Origin: JAAYDS01 sp012729155
GTDB lineage: Bacteria; Chloroflexota; Anaerolineae; UBA1429
Length of the DNA stretch: 64,000 nucleotides
Direction: 5' to 3'
NCBI GenBank assembly: GCA_036774405.1
Contig: DAIPBO010000019.1
Coordinates: 3,496 to 67,495 of the forward strand
The notes beneath the pieces are model-generated. The model saw nothing but the letters and a program-made list of their open reading frames with translations, searched no databases and was not told the DNA's origin. The stretch's first letter is position 1. Each line of letters opens with the position of its first letter. The position numbers and the translations under genes are program-made. Below are positions 1 through 8,957 of the stretch, in pieces.

Positions 1-702
1 CAGGCGCTCTGCAACATAGACGACGTAGGCAGGCTCATTGCGGCGTCCACGCAGGGGTTGCGGAGCCAGGTAGGGGCAGTCGGTCTCAACCAAAAGTCGG
101 TTGAGCGGGGCCAGCCGCGCTACGTCGGCCAGGCCATTCATCCGTTTGAAGGTGATTGGCCCGGCAATGCCGAGATAGAACCCGCGGTCGAGAGCCCAGC
201 GTGCCAGTGTATCGCCTCCCATGAAGCAGTGCAGCACGCCTCGTAGACTGCGTGGTGCGTTCCCCACGATAGCCATGAGGTCGTCGTCGGCTTCGCGGCA
301 GTGCAACACGACGGGCACGTCGAGCTCGACGGCCAGCTGAAGCTGGGCGCTCAACGCGTCGCGCTGCGCCTCTCTTGGGCTCAGATCATAGTGATAGTCG
401 AGGCCAATCTCGCCGATGGCTGCCGCGCCTGACTGGCTGGCGAGAGCGATCAGCTCATCCAACGTTTCCTGGCTGATTGCTTGGCCTGAGAAAAGGGAGC
501 TCGCCGCATGGGGGTGCACGCCCACGGCCGCATACACGTCCTGGTAGCGCTCACAGAGGGCTGTAGTTGCTCGCGAGCTGACGAGATCAGTGCCGCAAGT
601 GATGATCGTCTGGACGCCGGCTGCCCTGGCTCGTGCAACTACCTCGTCGCGGTCAGGAGCAAAGCGCTCGGCGTCCAGATGGGCATGTGTGTCAATGAGC
701 AT
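1..702 (-). CDS. tatD: TatD family metal-dependent DNase (3' end outside window)
   Basis: The translation starts MLIDTHAHLDAERF, so the metal-binding HxH of the TatD/amidohydrolase barrel lies at residues 6-8. Further family motifs follow in order: GEIGLDYHYD (metal Glu), VVLHCREADDD, HCFMGG and LVETDCPYLAP (metal Asp), the last near residue 214. The frame is open to the window edge, so the C-terminal part of this roughly 260-residue family is missing. The ATG lies 20 bases after the stop of the mutase gene, which makes it the last visible gene of the GDP-rhamnose operon. Known members are Mg-dependent 3'-5' exonucleases or deoxyribonucleases. Its link to sugar nucleotides is probably only positional. 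Confidence 0.9.
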   Translation of the reverse strand, partial: MLIDTHAHLDAERFAPDRDEVVARARAAGVQTIITCGTDLVSSRATTALCERYQDVYAAVGVHPHAASSLFSGQAISQETLDELIALASQSGAAAIGEIGLDYHYDLSPREAQRDALSAQLQLAVELDVPVVLHCREADDDLMAIVGNAPRSLRGVLHCFMGGDTLARWALDRGFYLGIAGPITFKRMNGLADVARLAPLNRLLVETDCPYLAPQPLRGRRNEPAYVVYVAERL

Positions 703-722
703 CGTCTCGCCGGCCTGCCGCC

Positions 723-2159
723 TCAGGCCTCGAGGCCGGCGATGGCCAAGCCCTCGGCCAACACCGCGCTCACGCGCTGCTCGGCGGTTACCTCGCAATA
801 CACGCGAATGACTGGCTCTGTACCAGAGAAGCGAATCAGGGCCCACTGTCCATCCTCGAGCACATAGCGAAAGCCGTCACTCCGGTCGATCTCGACGACT
901 TTGAGACCGGCGATGTGAGTGGGCTCTGCCGCCGCTACACGCTCGACCACCTCGGCCTTGCGCTCTGGAGGCATCTCTCGGTCAACGCGGTCATAGTAGT
1001 GTGGGCCCACCAGGTCGAACAGCGTCTCGATCAGCTGGCTTGGGCGCTTGCCGGTGCGAACCATCAGGTCGAGCAGGTAGAGCCCTGCTAGAATGCCGTC
1101 GCGCTCGGGGATGTGGTTAGCAAAGGCAAAGCCACCGCTCTCCTCACCGCCGATGAGCGCGTTGGTCTCGATCATTTTGGGTGCCACATACTTGAAGCCC
1201 ACTCCCGTCTCGTATACCGGCACGTCATAGTGGGCGGCGAGCTTGTTCGCCATCACGGTGCTGCTGATCGAGCGCACCAGTGGCCCGCGCAGTCCGCGCA
1301 CACCGAGCATATAGTAGGCCAGGAGGGCATACACCTGCAGTTGGTTGACGAACTGGCCATGCTCGTCCGCAAAGCCGACGCGATCGGCGTCGCCATCGTT
1401 GGCCAGGCCGGCGTCGGCGCCAAACGGTTCAATGGCCTCGAGCAGCCCCACCAGGTTCGAGGCGATGGGCTCCGGACGCACCATACCAGGAAAGAGCGGG
1501 TTGCGCTCGCCGTGAATCTCTTTGATGACAGTGGCGCCGCCGCCGAGGAGGCGCGTGAACCAGCCCTGCCCAACACCCCACATCGGGTCGGCCACGATGC
1601 GCAGCCCCGCTTGCTTGATGGGGTTGACGTCGATCAGTCGTGCGAGTTGCTCTTCGTAAGGGCCGTCGGGGTCGAATAGCTGAATCAGCCCCTGTCGCAC
1701 GCCGGCGTCAAAATCGGTGTACTCTACCCGGTCGCTCTCTTGCGCTGCCGCGATGCGCCGCTCGACGAGCTCGAGCGTCTCGGGGGCCGCCGCGCCGCCA
1801 TAGTCAGAGCGCAGCTTGTAGCCGCTGTCGGTAGGAGGGTTGTGGCTCGCGGTGATCCAGATACCCCCAGCTGCCCGTCGCGGCAAGATGTTATACGACA
1901 GCACTGGCGTTGGTGCAGCATGATCTGCCAGGAACACCGGTATCCCGTTGCCTGCGAGTACCTCGGCCACGGCTTGAGCAAACTCCTCGGAGAGAAAGCG
2001 CATGTCATAGCCCACGATCATCCCGCGCGCGGCCAGCCCTGAAGCATGCAGGTAGTCTGCCGTTCCCTGGGCGCAGTATCGAACGCTCTCAAACGTATAG
2101 CCGTCGGCAATACCTGCACGCCAGCCGTCGGTGCCGAACTTGATCGGTCTCTTGGACAT
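723..2159 (-). CDS. Phosphomannomutase/phosphoglucomutase (alpha-D-phosphohexomutase)
   Basis: A 478-residue alpha-D-phosphohexomutase. All four active-site loops are visible: the phosphoserine loop TASHNPP, the Mg loop DGDADR, the sugar loop GGEESGG and the phosphate loop RFSGTEP near the C-terminus. The frame opens 11 codons further upstream, but the ATG at 2159 (MSKRPIKFGTDGWRAG) sits behind GAGGTG and matches the usual N-terminus FGTDGWR. It lies 25 bases after gmd and just before tatD. In this operon it most likely makes mannose-1-phosphate for GDP-mannose, although the family also interconverts glucose phosphates and the sequence alone does not settle the substrate. No GDP-mannose pyrophosphorylase is in the window. 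Confidence 0.93.
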   Translation of the reverse strand: MSKRPIKFGTDGWRAGIADGYTFESVRYCAQGTADYLHASGLAARGMIVGYDMRFLSEEFAQAVAEVLAGNGIPVFLADHAAPTPVLSYNILPRRAAGGIWITASHNPPTDSGYKLRSDYGGAAAPETLELVERRIAAAQESDRVEYTDFDAGVRQGLIQLFDPDGPYEEQLARLIDVNPIKQAGLRIVADPMWGVGQGWFTRLLGGGATVIKEIHGERNPLFPGMVRPEPIASNLVGLLEAIEPFGADAGLANDGDADRVGFADEHGQFVNQLQVYALLAYYMLGVRGLRGPLVRSISSTVMANKLAAHYDVPVYETGVGFKYVAPKMIETNALIGGEESGGFAFANHIPERDGILAGLYLLDLMVRTGKRPSQLIETLFDLVGPHYYDRVDREMPPERKAEVVERVAAAEPTHIAGLKVVEIDRSDGFRYVLEDGQWALIRFSGTEPVIRVYCEVTAEQRVSAVLAEGLAIAGLEA

Positions 2160-2184
2160 AAAGCACCTCGCTTTGATGGGGCCT

Positions 2185-3180
2185 CTAGTCAATGGTGGGC
2201 GGTCTGCCGGTAGCGATCTTTTCCTCGAGCATCTTCAGATCATGCTCGACCATCATCTCTACCAACTCGTGGAAGCTTACCTGTGGCTCCCAACCGAGCA
2301 CGCGTCGGGCTTTTGAGGCGTCACCTACCAGCTCGTATACATCTGCTGGCCGTAGAAACTGTGGGTCGGTGTACACATGGTCTTGATAGTCGAGCCCCAG
2401 GTGGCCAAAGGCCGCTTCAAGGAGCTCACGCACCGAGTGCTGCTCGCCCGTCGCCACCACAAAGTCATCTGGCTTGTCTTGCTGTAGCATCAACCACATG
2501 GCGCGGACATAGTCGCCGGCAAAGCCCCAGTCTCGCTTGGCGTCCAGGTTGCCCATCGGCAGGCGATCCTGTAGCCCCAGCTTGATGCGCGCAGCGTTGT
2601 AGGTCACCTTGCGCGTCACAAATTCGAGGCCGCGGCGGGGCGACTCGTGGTTGAACAAGATGCCCGACACCGCAAACAGGTCATAGCTCTCGCGATAGTT
2701 GATGGTGATCCAGTGGCCATAGACTTTGGCCACCCCATAGGGGCTCCGCGGATAAAAGGGCGTCGTCTCGCGTTGCGGCACCTCTTGCACCTTGCCAAAC
2801 ATCTCGCTGCTCGAGGCCTGGTAGACGCGGATGGTGGGATCGACCATGCGGATCGCGTCGAGCACCCGTGTGACGCCCACCGCCGTGAACTCGGCAGTCA
2901 GCACAGGCTGCTCCCACGAAGTGGGCACGAACGACATGGCTGCGAGATTATAGACCTCTTGCGGCCTGTGCCGACGCAGGATCTGGATGAGAGATACCTG
3001 GTCGAGCAAGTCGCCCTGCTCGAGGACAAGCCGATCCATGATGTGCTCGATGCGATGATAGTTGGGAGAGCTACCACGTCGCACCATGCCCACAACTCGG
3101 TAGCCCTCGTCGAGCAATAACTCGGCGAGATAGGAGCCATCCTGGCCAGTGACGCCGGTGATTAGTGCTGTTCTCTGCAT
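2185..3180 (-). CDS. gmd: GDP-mannose 4,6-dehydratase
   Basis: A 331-residue short-chain dehydrogenase of the extended type. The NADP site is GVTGQDGSYL at residues 7-16, the catalytic residues are in SSSEMFG and YGVAK, and RRGLEFVTRK plus NLDAKRDWG are characteristic of GDP-mannose dehydratases. It removes water from GDP-mannose to give GDP-4-keto-6-deoxy-mannose. An in-frame extension of 34 codons overlaps the preceding gene and looks non-coding. The ATG at 3180 has AAAGGAAA upstream and follows rmd by 11 bases. Together with the reductase next to it, this gives GDP-D-rhamnose (or a related 6-deoxyhexose) for surface glycans. Confidence 0.94.
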   Translation of the reverse strand: MQRTALITGVTGQDGSYLAELLLDEGYRVVGMVRRGSSPNYHRIEHIMDRLVLEQGDLLDQVSLIQILRRHRPQEVYNLAAMSFVPTSWEQPVLTAEFTAVGVTRVLDAIRMVDPTIRVYQASSSEMFGKVQEVPQRETTPFYPRSPYGVAKVYGHWITINYRESYDLFAVSGILFNHESPRRGLEFVTRKVTYNAARIKLGLQDRLPMGNLDAKRDWGFAGDYVRAMWLMLQQDKPDDFVVATGEQHSVRELLEAAFGHLGLDYQDHVYTDPQFLRPADVYELVGDASKARRVLGWEPQVSFHELVEMMVEHDLKMLEEKIATGRPPTID

Positions 3181-3191
3181 AGCGTTTCCTT

Positions 3192-4166
3192 TCAAGCGGC
3201 ATCGCCCCTGGCGGCCACCCTGGCACGCCAGTATGCGAGGGTGTCTTCGAGGCTCTGAGCGAGCGGCACCATCGGCCGCCAACCCGTCACATAGTTTAGC
3301 AGAGCGGCGCTACCCACCACGTTAGGCTGGTCGCTGGGGCGCATACGGTCAGGGTCGCGCTCGACTTGAATCTCGACCTGCACCAAAGCCAGCAACCTGT
3401 CGAGCAACGCCTGGATGGGCACCGAGGTGCCCAGGCAGATGTTGTACACGGCACCCTTCTCGCCCTCTTCGAGAGCGAGGCGATAGGCACGCACCACGTC
3501 GCGCACGTCACAAAAGTCACGGCGAGCTGCCAGATTGCCCACCTTGAGCAGCGGCGGTTGCAGCCCTGCCTCGATGAGCGCTACCTGCCGACTAAAGTCT
3601 GGCACCACAAAGCCTGGGCGTTGCCGTGGGCCAATGTGGTTGAACGGTCTCACTCGCACAATGTGTAGCCTGTGGCTGTAGCAGAACATGCCGGCCATCA
3701 GGTCTTGGTTTACCTTGCTCAAGGCATACGGGTTGGTGGGCTGCAGGGCGCACGATTCGGTGATGGGCAATGCATCGGACGGCACGCGTCCGTACTCGTC
3801 AGCAGAGCCGACTACCAAAACACGCGCTTGAGGGCACAACTCGCTCATCGCGCTCAGCAGGTATAGCTGCGGCAGCGTGTTGGCCTGCAGAGTGCCTGCC
3901 GGATCAGCCCATGAGGCCGCCACCGAGGCCTGAGCGGCAAGATGGTAGATGCGCTCTGGCTGCGCTTGGGCGAGCATACGGCACACGGCCCGCTCATCGG
4001 TCAGATCGGCCTCGATCAGCTCCAGGCGGTCTCCATGATGGGCGATGTTGGCGCGACTGCCGCCTGGACGGATCACACCCAGGATCTCGCAATCGTCGTC
4101 GGCCACAAGCAGGTCGGCGAGGTGCGAACCCGCGAACCCGCCGATGCCGGTGATCAGCACGCGCAT
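3192..4166 (-). CDS. rmd: GDP-4-keto-6-deoxy-D-mannose reductase (Rmd-like)
   Basis: A 324-residue SDR-family protein. The N-terminal dinucleotide site is GIGGFAGSHL (residues 7-16). The catalytic motif is VGSADEYG with NPYALSK (Tyr and Lys), followed by the PFNHIGPRQ and RRDFCDVRDVVRAY signatures that Rmd and RfbB-like enzymes share. The direct pairing with gmd, separated by 11 bases, argues for reduction of GDP-4-keto-6-deoxymannose to GDP-D-rhamnose rather than a dTDP-sugar reaction. It is the first gene of a four-gene operon, with a promoter about 40 bases upstream and AAAGGAGAG in front of the ATG. A GDP-fucose-type or NDP-sugar epimerase role remains possible. Confidence 0.85.
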   Translation of the reverse strand: MRVLITGIGGFAGSHLADLLVADDDCEILGVIRPGGSRANIAHHGDRLELIEADLTDERAVCRMLAQAQPERIYHLAAQASVAASWADPAGTLQANTLPQLYLLSAMSELCPQARVLVVGSADEYGRVPSDALPITESCALQPTNPYALSKVNQDLMAGMFCYSHRLHIVRVRPFNHIGPRQRPGFVVPDFSRQVALIEAGLQPPLLKVGNLAARRDFCDVRDVVRAYRLALEEGEKGAVYNICLGTSVPIQALLDRLLALVQVEIQVERDPDRMRPSDQPNVVGSAALLNYVTGWRPMVPLAQSLEDTLAYWRARVAARGDAA

Positions 4167-4202
4167 AGACTCTCCTTTGGCAGGCTAGAGCTGTCTAGCG
4201 CG

Positions 4203-4230
4203 AGTATAGCAGACGCTCGCAAGGCGGCAA
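4203..4230 (-). promoter_or_regulatory. Sigma-70 type promoter for rmd-gmd-mutase-tatD
   Basis: On the minus strand TTGCCG (4230-4225) and TATACT (4208-4203) are separated by 16 bases, about 40 bases before the rmd start. It lies after the metK terminator hairpin, so the sugar-nucleotide genes have their own transcript. Confidence 0.6.
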
Positions 4231-4267
4231 GTGCCTGAGACGCAGAAACCAGCGCTATGCCAGAGAC

Positions 4268-4301
4268 GACCCGGGGGCCCGTCATGGCAGGCCCTCGGGT
4301 C
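4268..4301 (-). terminator. Hairpin downstream of metK
   Basis: Twelve-base arms GACCCGAGGGCC and GGCCCCCGGGTC (one mismatched pair) around a ten-base loop, starting nine bases after the metK stop. There is no clear U-tract, so this may be a weak or Rho-assisted end of the methyl-cycle operon. Confidence 0.5.
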
Positions 4302-4310
4302 ACACATCGC

Positions 4311-5510
4311 CTAGAGGCCCGCAGCCTGACGGAGAGCCTCGACGCGGTCGAGACGCTCCCAGGGGGCGTCGATGTCGGTGCGGCCGAGATGGCCATAGGC
4401 TGCAGTAGGTTGGTAGATGGGGCGACGCAGGTCAAGATCTCGTATGATCGCCGCAGGGCGCAGATCAAACACCTGGCTGACGATCTTCTCCAGACGCTCG
4501 TCGGAGAGACTGCCGGTGCCAAAGGTTTCGATATTGATCGAGACGGGGTGAGCGACGCCGATCACGTAGGCGATCTGGATCTGGCAGCGATCTGCCAGGC
4601 CAGCGGCCACGATGTTCTTGGCTACCCAGCGTGTGGCATACGAGCCCGAACGGTCGACCTTGGTGGGGTCCTTGCCAGAAAAGGCCCCGCCGCCGTGAGG
4701 CACCATGCCGCCGTAAGTGTCAACGATGATTTTGCGGCCTGTGAGGCCAGAGTCTCCCATGGGTCCGCCGACCACAAAACGGCCGGTGCCATTGATGACA
4801 TAACGGGTGTCCGCAGCGAGTAGGTGCTCAGGGATGGTGCCGCGCACCACTAGCTCCGCAAGATCCTGACGCAGCTTTTCGACCGAGACATCCGGGTCGT
4901 GCTGGGCCGCGAGCACCACGGTGTCGATGCGCGCTGGCTTGCCATGGCGATACTCGACCGTCACCTGAGACTTGCCGTCGGGCCGCAGATAGGGCAGGGT
5001 GCCATCTTTGCGCAAAGCAGATAGCTGCTTGACGAGGCCGTGCGCCAGCATGATGGGCATTGGCATCAGCTCGGGCGTCTCATTGCAGGCATAGCCAAAC
5101 ATCATGCCCTGATCGCCGGCGCCCACCTGATCGGTGTCATCGCCGCCAGCGCGGGCCTCCTGCGAGGCGTCGACGCCCATGGCGATATCGAGCGACTGCT
5201 CGTGAATCGAGGTAATGACGCCGCAGGTCTGGCAGTCAAAGCCGGTGTCTGAGCAGCAATAGCCGATACCGTTGATTGTCTCGCGGACGATCTTGGGTAC
5301 ATCGACATAGCAGTCAGTGGTGATTTCTCCCTGCACAAGCACCAGGCCGGTGGTCACAGCGGTCTCGCAGGCCACGCGACCGTATGGGTCTTGCGCCATG
5401 ATGGCGTCTAGAACGCCGTCAGAGATGAGGTCACACACCTTGTCAGGGTGTCCCTCAGACACCGACTCAGAGGTGAAGAGGAACCGCGGCGAGCGCATCA
5501 GGTTGTACAT
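4311..5510 (-). CDS. metK: S-adenosylmethionine synthetase
   Basis: A 399-residue methionine adenosyltransferase that makes SAM from methionine and ATP. Family motifs are SVSEGHPDKVCD near residue 20 (ATP/Mg site), GAGDQGMMFGYA near residue 127 and GGGAFSGKDPTKVDRS near residue 275, all intact. The ATG at 5510 follows AAAGGAAG; an alternative ATG four codons in is less well placed. It is the last gene of the riboswitch-controlled operon, 49 bases after ahcY. It closes the cycle by converting the methionine made by the first gene into SAM, which is the ligand expected to shut the operon off. Confidence 0.97.
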   Translation of the reverse strand: MYNLMRSPRFLFTSESVSEGHPDKVCDLISDGVLDAIMAQDPYGRVACETAVTTGLVLVQGEITTDCYVDVPKIVRETINGIGYCCSDTGFDCQTCGVITSIHEQSLDIAMGVDASQEARAGGDDTDQVGAGDQGMMFGYACNETPELMPMPIMLAHGLVKQLSALRKDGTLPYLRPDGKSQVTVEYRHGKPARIDTVVLAAQHDPDVSVEKLRQDLAELVVRGTIPEHLLAADTRYVINGTGRFVVGGPMGDSGLTGRKIIVDTYGGMVPHGGGAFSGKDPTKVDRSGSYATRWVAKNIVAAGLADRCQIQIAYVIGVAHPVSINIETFGTGSLSDERLEKIVSQVFDLRPAAIIRDLDLRRPIYQPTAAYGHLGRTDIDAPWERLDRVEALRQAAGL

Positions 5511-5559
5511 GCAGCCTACTTCCTTTCTGGGCAGAGTTGATCCCTCGCAGCGCTGGCGA

Positions 5560-6819
5560 TCAGGTGCCGCTTTGCCACGAGGTGAGATAGGTCTGCTGCG
5601 CGTCGGTCAACGTATCGATAGTCACGCCCATGGCCCGAAGCTTGAGCATGGCGACCTGCCGATCGATCTCGCGGGGCACCGAATAGACCGACTTGGTCAG
5701 GCGATCGTGGTTCTTGATCATGAACTCGGCGCACAGGGCTTGGTTGGCAAACGACATATCCATCACCGCTGAGGGGTGCCCTTCAGCGGCGGCGAGGTTG
5801 ATCAGGCGTCCCTCGCCGAGAACGTTGATGCGTCTCCCATCGCTCAGGCGATACTCTTGCACAAAGTCGCGCACCGAGCGCACCTCGGTGGCCATGTCGG
5901 CGAGACCGACGAGGTTGATCTCAACGTTAAAGTGGCCCGAGTTGGCGATGAGCACGCCATCCTTCATGCGCTCAAAGTGCGCTGTGTCGAGCACGTGGGC
6001 GTCGCCCGTTGCGGTGACCACGATGTCGGCTTCTGTGGCCGCCTGGAGCATTGGCATCACACGGTAGCCGTCCATAAGGGCCTCGAGGGCGCGCAGGGGG
6101 TCGACCTCGGTGACGATGACGTTGGCGCCCATGCCACGGGCACGCATGGCGATGCCGCGGCTGCACCAGCCATAGCCGCATACAACGAATGTCTTACCGG
6201 CGAGCAGCGTGTTTGTGGCGCGGATGATGCCATCGATCGTGCTCTGGCCAGTGCCGTAGCGATTGTCGAACAGATGCTTGGTGTCAGCGTCGTTGACCGC
6301 TACGATGGGGTACTCGAGTTTGCCTTCAGCCTCGAGGGCTCGCAGTCGGATGACGCCTGTGGTGGTCTCCTCGGTGCCGCCGATGACATCACTCAGGGCC
6401 TCGCGACGATCGCCGTGTAGAATTGACACCACGTCGGCGCCGTCATCCATGGTCACGTTGGGGCGATGGTCGATGGCAGCCGTGATGTGGCGGTAGTAGG
6501 TCTCATTATCCTCGCCCTTGATGGCAAAGACGGGCATCTCGTCGCGCGCCACGAGGGCCGCGGCCACATCATCCTGCGTAGAGAGCGGATTAGACGCACA
6601 GAGTACGACTTCGGCTCCGCCATCCTGCAGTGTGCGCATGAGGTTGGCGGTCTCGGTGGTCACGTGTAGACACGCCGCCATACGCACGCCCGCAAAGGGG
6701 CGCTCTTTGGCGAGCCGCTCGCGGATCTGCCTCAGGACAGGCATCTCACGTTCGGCCCAGGCGATGCGTCTGGCGCCCTGGTCGGCAAGGCTCAAATCTC
6801 GGACGTCGTATTGCTTCAC
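5560..6819 (-). CDS. ahcY: S-adenosylhomocysteine hydrolase
   Basis: A 419-residue adenosylhomocysteinase that splits SAH into adenosine and homocysteine using bound NAD. Visible motifs are ACLHVTTETANL and CASNPLSTQDD near the N-terminus, the substrate-site Lys/Asp segment around VNDADTKHLFDNRYG, and the NAD loop VVCGYGWCSRG. The C-terminus ends in a YL-containing tail rather than KYYRY. GYGWC in place of GYGDVGKG is the variant seen in many archaea and thermophilic bacteria. The GTG start at 6819 is preceded by AAAGGA. It sits between the kinase that would remove adenosine and metK. Confidence 0.96.
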   Translation of the reverse strand: MKQYDVRDLSLADQGARRIAWAEREMPVLRQIRERLAKERPFAGVRMAACLHVTTETANLMRTLQDGGAEVVLCASNPLSTQDDVAAALVARDEMPVFAIKGEDNETYYRHITAAIDHRPNVTMDDGADVVSILHGDRREALSDVIGGTEETTTGVIRLRALEAEGKLEYPIVAVNDADTKHLFDNRYGTGQSTIDGIIRATNTLLAGKTFVVCGYGWCSRGIAMRARGMGANVIVTEVDPLRALEALMDGYRVMPMLQAATEADIVVTATGDAHVLDTAHFERMKDGVLIANSGHFNVEINLVGLADMATEVRSVRDFVQEYRLSDGRRINVLGEGRLINLAAAEGHPSAVMDMSFANQALCAEFMIKNHDRLTKSVYSVPREIDRQVAMLKLRAMGVTIDTLTDAQQTYLTSWQSGT

Positions 6820-6846
6820 GGGTTGTCCTTTCAGATGCTCTTGTGT

Positions 6847-7806
6847 CTAGAGGGCGCCAGTGAAGAGGGCGCACTCGGCGGGCGTCAGTGTATCAAAGTA
6901 GGTCAGGCATCGGAATTCGCTGTAGCGCGCTGCGATCTGCTCGCGATCGAGCCGGCGCAGCCTATCGATTGAAAAGTCCTGCACTGTAAACGAGGCCACC
7001 ACCGTGCCGTGGACCACGGCGCGCCGCAGGCCCTGAGGCGAGAGGTCGTTGGTGGCTGCGAGATAACCTATCACACCGGCGGCGAACGTATCGCCAGCAC
7101 CGGTTGGGTCCACGACATCCTCGATGGGAAAAGCGGGCACGATAAAGAAACGCTCCCCGACGCTGTCGCCTCGGGTCACCAGCATGGCCCCATGCTCGCC
7201 TCGCTTGATGATCAACGCTTTGGGCCCCAGAGACAGGATCGTATCGGCACCACGCAGTAGGTCGTGCTGCTGCGAGTAGAGCCTGATCTCGGACTCGTTG
7301 AGCAACACCAGGTCGACCATCGACATGGCTTGTGTCAGGCTGTCGCGCTTGGATGTCATCCAAAAGTTCATCGAATCCAGCGCCGTGAGGCGCGGCGAGC
7401 GCACCTGCGTGAGTACCTCGATCTGCAGGTCAGGGTCGATGTTGGCGAGAAAGACGTAATCGGTGTTGGCATATGCCGGTGAGATTTCGGGGTGAAACGT
7501 TGCAAAGACGTTGAGCTGTGTGTCGAGCGTCTCGCAAGCGTCCATGTTGGTGCCATAGCGCCCAGACCAGAAGAAGGTGCGACCAGGCGCATGCTGCAAG
7601 CCAGAGGTGTCGATATCGCGCGAGGCGAAGAATGCGAGGTGTTCGGCATCAAAGTCGTCGCCCACCACGCCCACCATTCGCACCTGACTATAGAGGCTAG
7701 CGGCCGTGGCAAAGTAGGTGCAGGCCCCGCCCAGCGTGCGTTCGCGCCTGCCCCTGGGCGTCTCGACGGTGTCAAAAGCGACAGAACCGACAACAAGAAT
7801 GCTCAC
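6847..7806 (-). CDS. PfkB family kinase, probably adenosine kinase
   Basis: A 319-residue ribokinase-fold sugar kinase. The substrate-side motif GGACTYFA is at residues 27-34, the NxxE magnesium motif at 170-173 (NESE), and the catalytic loop DPTGAGDTFAAG at 233-244 with Asp239 as base. The longer reading frame upstream belongs to the methionine synthase gene. The GTG start at 7806 overlaps that gene's TGA in a GTGA, so the two are translationally coupled. PfkB members phosphorylate many sugars and nucleosides. Position next to ahcY makes adenosine the likely substrate, pulling the reversible SAH hydrolase reaction forward; this is inference from context. Confidence 0.85.
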   Translation of the reverse strand: MSILVVGSVAFDTVETPRGRRERTLGGACTYFATAASLYSQVRMVGVVGDDFDAEHLAFFASRDIDTSGLQHAPGRTFFWSGRYGTNMDACETLDTQLNVFATFHPEISPAYANTDYVFLANIDPDLQIEVLTQVRSPRLTALDSMNFWMTSKRDSLTQAMSMVDLVLLNESEIRLYSQQHDLLRGADTILSLGPKALIIKRGEHGAMLVTRGDSVGERFFIVPAFPIEDVVDPTGAGDTFAAGVIGYLAATNDLSPQGLRRAVVHGTVVASFTVQDFSIDRLRRLDREQIAARYSEFRCLTYFDTLTPAECALFTGAL

Positions 7807-8900
7807 ACCACGTCTCCCTCTAGCGCTGTAGCTGACGGGTCGTCCGCCGATCGCTCGTCCTGTTCGGTTTGACTTTGCGGGGGATATCTTTGTTGCATGG
7901 TGCGCGCTAAATCGCGAGTGAGATTGAGGATCAGCTCGGCCAGCTCGATATCGAGCCCGCCGAGGCCACATGAAGGTGACACCATGCTCTGGCCCACCGC
8001 TCGTTCGCGGTCGATGCCCGCCGCGGCCAGCGCATCGAGCCCCTGCTCGATGCGATCTGCAAGGCTCTCGGGCGACTCCCAGCGCGCAGGCATACCCGCC
8101 GGCACCATGCCCCAACACAGGATGCCGCCTCGCTCGACAAACGTGGCCAGCGGCTCGGCGTACGCCAACAGCGACGCCATATAGTCATATGCATCCCAAC
8201 TGATGAGCCGTGCAGAAGTGTCGAGGATTACTGACCAGTCAGTGGCGCCGCAACAGTGGACGCCGCCGATGCCCTGGATGCCCGCCAACACCTCACTGAA
8301 CAGCGAGATGGCACGCTCTCGGCTAAATGGCACAAACGACGAGCCAAACGACGCCATATAGGGCTCGTTCAGGATGATGATGGTCTCGCCGGCGACGCGC
8401 CGCAGCACGCGCTCTTGCCAGGCGGCCTTGAGGCGCAGGTGCTGTGCCGTGGCCCCCTCAAGCACGCGGTCGTAGAGGATCGGTCGGCGCTGCTCATCGA
8501 GCATGGTGAGCGACCAACTTACCGGCCCCGTAATCTCGCCCTTGATAGCCTTTGGCTTGCTGCCTGCGAGCCGTCGCAGCAGCGCATCGAGGCCCATGGC
8601 ATGGCTGGCGCTGATGCGGCCGTACTCTACGTCATTGTCGAGATAGGCCAGGTGCAGTTCTCCTAGCTCGCGCTCGAGGATGGCGCCATGCTCGACGAAC
8701 GAAACGCCTGCATCCTCACGCAGCCCAGGAAAGCCCTCTGCATACAGCGCATACATGTTCTCAAGAGGCGAGCGACGCGGCAATTGGGGCCAGCTGGGTA
8801 GCTCTGCAAAGCGCTCCAGAATGGCCTCGACGGCAGGCTCTGCCTCATCGTGGGGCAGGCCGTCGAGCAGTATCGCTTGCCACGCAGGCTCGAATGTCAC
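7803..8900 (-). CDS. Core methionine synthase (MetE C-terminal domain family)
   Basis: A 365-residue UROD/MetE-fold barrel. The zinc-site pattern of MetE is present: His215-Cys-Cys217 in GVHCCGATD and Cys311 in SPSCGLGG. The Glu that follows in MetE appears to be replaced by Asp236 or Asp239 (ISWDAYDY). The N-terminal folate-binding half of the 750-residue MetE is absent. Core enzymes of this sort in archaea and Dehalococcoides use a corrinoid-bound methyl group rather than methyl-tetrahydrofolate (established for MesD). The GTG start at 8900 lies after the riboswitch terminator and has AGGTG upstream; the longer open frame to 9050 runs through the riboswitch and is not coding. Confidence 0.82.
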   Translation of the reverse strand: MTFEPAWQAILLDGLPHDEAEPAVEAILERFAELPSWPQLPRRSPLENMYALYAEGFPGLREDAGVSFVEHGAILERELGELHLAYLDNDVEYGRISASHAMGLDALLRRLAGSKPKAIKGEITGPVSWSLTMLDEQRRPILYDRVLEGATAQHLRLKAAWQERVLRRVAGETIIILNEPYMASFGSSFVPFSRERAISLFSEVLAGIQGIGGVHCCGATDWSVILDTSARLISWDAYDYMASLLAYAEPLATFVERGGILCWGMVPAGMPARWESPESLADRIEQGLDALAAAGIDRERAVGQSMVSPSCGLGGLDIELAELILNLTRDLARTMQQRYPPQSQTEQDERSADDPSATALEGDVV

Positions 8901-8919
8901 GCTATCGACACCTTTCCAC

Positions 8920-8944
8920 AAAAAAACGCTCCCCGAAAGGGGAG
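8920..8944 (-). terminator. Intrinsic terminator of the SAM riboswitch
   Basis: On the minus strand CTCCCC-TTTC-GGGGAG is followed by CG and seven T residues, just before the core methionine synthase start. The GGGAG that follows the P1 strand of the aptamer can pair with the CTCCC arm, giving a plausible antiterminator, so SAM binding would favour termination. Confidence 0.88.
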
Positions 8945-8957
8945 TTCTGGGCGCTCC

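Noticed and set aside
7807..8118. N-terminal extension of the PfkB kinase frame
   Set aside because: It lies inside the methionine synthase gene in another frame and has no family similarity; the GTG at 7806 overlaps the upstream stop.
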